Source of the DNA: Nymphaea colorata
Taxonomy: Eukaryota > Streptophyta > Magnoliopsida > Nymphaeales > Nymphaeaceae
Reading direction: 5' to 3'
DNA length: 64,000 nt
NCBI RefSeq assembly: GCF_008831285.2
Contig: NC_045138.2
Location: 22,789,934 to 22,853,933 of the forward strand
Part shown: one piece after another, positions 62,797 to 64,000 of the stretch
How the letters are laid out: each line of letters begins with the position of its first letter
Position numbering within the stretch: position 1 is the stretch's first letter
The notes under the pieces: model-generated
Databases searched by the model: none
Seen by the model: only the letters and a program-made list of their open reading frames with translations
What the model was told of the DNA's origin: nothing
Translations under genes and position numbers: made by a program

Positions 62797-64000
62797 GACT
62801 GCAAATATTCAGGCTAAGATTCAAGACAATCTTGAATTGCTAAATCCTACGGAAAATTTTGCCAGCCGGGTGGTCGCTTATGCACCAACCCACTCTGATG
62901 TGCATATGCTTCTGCCACTAGAGCCGGTCTGGTGTAAGACAGGCTTTATGAGCCCCCAGAATGTTGCTAACAATCTTTACATTTATTAGAATTTGTGCAG
63001 CTACTCCTTGATATTTGTGAAAAATCGATAGTTATGTATTTAGTTCTTCTGTTGGCATTTAATAAAAGTCCTTGAAACGAAATATGCCTTTAACTGTGTT
63101 TAAATTTTTTCTAAACTTAAATCTTTTCTAAACATTATAGGAAAAAAGAGGCAACAGAATGTCAGAGTTGGGACTTTAACTCTGTTTAAAGTGATCAAAG
63201 TTATTTCACATCATTTTAGTTGTTCTACTTGGAAAAGTATTTCTTGTTGGCTCCACATCATGTTTCAATTAATCTAAATTTAGAAAAGTTCATGTCAGTT
63301 ATTTTTAATAGTTTAAAATAATGAGGAAACAGAAAAGAAAAGGTTGGTCATGAATTCCCTACTTTTGTCTTGTCCCTTGAACTTTTTTGGTGTATGTATA
63401 TAGGGCCGGCTGATAATAGACCAAAGTATAGTTGTCACAATTGGCGGATTTGAACTGGACTGATAGGAAAATTGATTTAATTCACTGGCCGATCTAGGGT
63501 GCCACATGTCATACACCATTTATCTTTGAATTATTTTTAAATGTTTCTGCAGCTTTTCATAAATTTATTTATTTATTTACTTTTGAAAGAATGTAGACAG
63601 TAATAATTATGTTTTTTCAACGAAAAAAAACTTTTTCCCTTGGAATATTCTAAAAAAAAACATCAATTAATTACAACTTGCAGTAGTGATACTTGTGTCA
63701 GCATTCAGATTCATGCATCCGCAAGTTAAGTTGTGCCAAGCACACCATTATCATAGATGGCATGTTGTTTAACCACCTTAACAAGATGACACAAAGGAAT
63801 CATTTTATCCATCATCATATCCCTTAGGTGATTCAATGAGAGGTCGAAACCCCCTGCCATCCGCCACTCATGCGGTCCAGGGTTTTGTCGAAATCTGAGT
63901 GCAAAACAGGGCATTCATTAATTAGGGTGCATCACATTCACAGTTTGTAGTCCAAACGAGTAGCGTATATGAGAATCGAACTGATCCTAATCTTTTACCG

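Larger units (their letters stand above)
60191..64000. other. Right-hand spacer, no gene identified
   Basis: Holds three MITE copies (61372, 62224, 62619). A minus-strand open frame at 61784-62098 (SHVIEAVYLIKTSGGANYTS and onward) has no ATG at the frame start and no family that I recognise. The last 300 bp (GGGGGTTTCGACCTCTC on the minus strand near 63840) looks faintly like a polymerase III B box, but there is not enough to call a SINE or tRNA. Confidence 0.5.

Noticed and set aside
63726-63914. tRNA or SINE head on the minus strand near 63840
   Set aside because: Only a weak B-box-like word (GGTTTCGACC). There is no convincing A box at the right distance, no cloverleaf and no target duplication.

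Overview
This is nuclear DNA from a flowering plant. The split genes have short exons and GT...AG introns, two of the families recognised (PILS and NAC) are plant families, and the spacers are AT-rich and full of miniature transposons, a SINE, a decayed copia element and long microsatellites. I cannot name the species. The introns are very long for a PILS gene, which suggests a medium or large genome.

Layout. 1-21.7 kb: one minus-strand PIN-LIKES (PILS) auxin-transport-facilitator gene. Nine exons can be read in a single open frame of about 381 residues. The expected last exon, about 40 residues, is not found and should lie left of base 1. Its introns hold a diverged repeat pair (about 0.1-1.0 and 17.5-18.7 kb), a SINE inside the second copy, a fresh 296-bp tandem duplication and several MITEs. 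21.7-28.7 kb: spacer with repeats. 28.75-29.45 kb: a short minus-strand NAC-domain-like gene that has lost the start of the domain. 29.5-39.3 kb: spacer, mostly without recognisable content. 39.35-41.47 kb: a complete seven-exon minus-strand neprosin-family (DUF4409 plus DUF239) secreted peptidase-like gene of 413 residues, with an imperfect tandem duplication in its 5' leader or promoter. 41.9-64 kb: no convincing gene. This stretch holds MITEs, an internally deleted copia element with both LTRs (53.8-55.3 kb) and simple repeats.

The three genes do not form a pathway or cluster. They are ordinary, independently transcribed plant genes that all lie on the minus strand. I found no tRNA, rRNA, CRISPR array or novel multi-gene system. 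The most informative signals are a SINE with a filled and an empty site in the same window, two MITE families with several copies each, and the structural state of the three genes.
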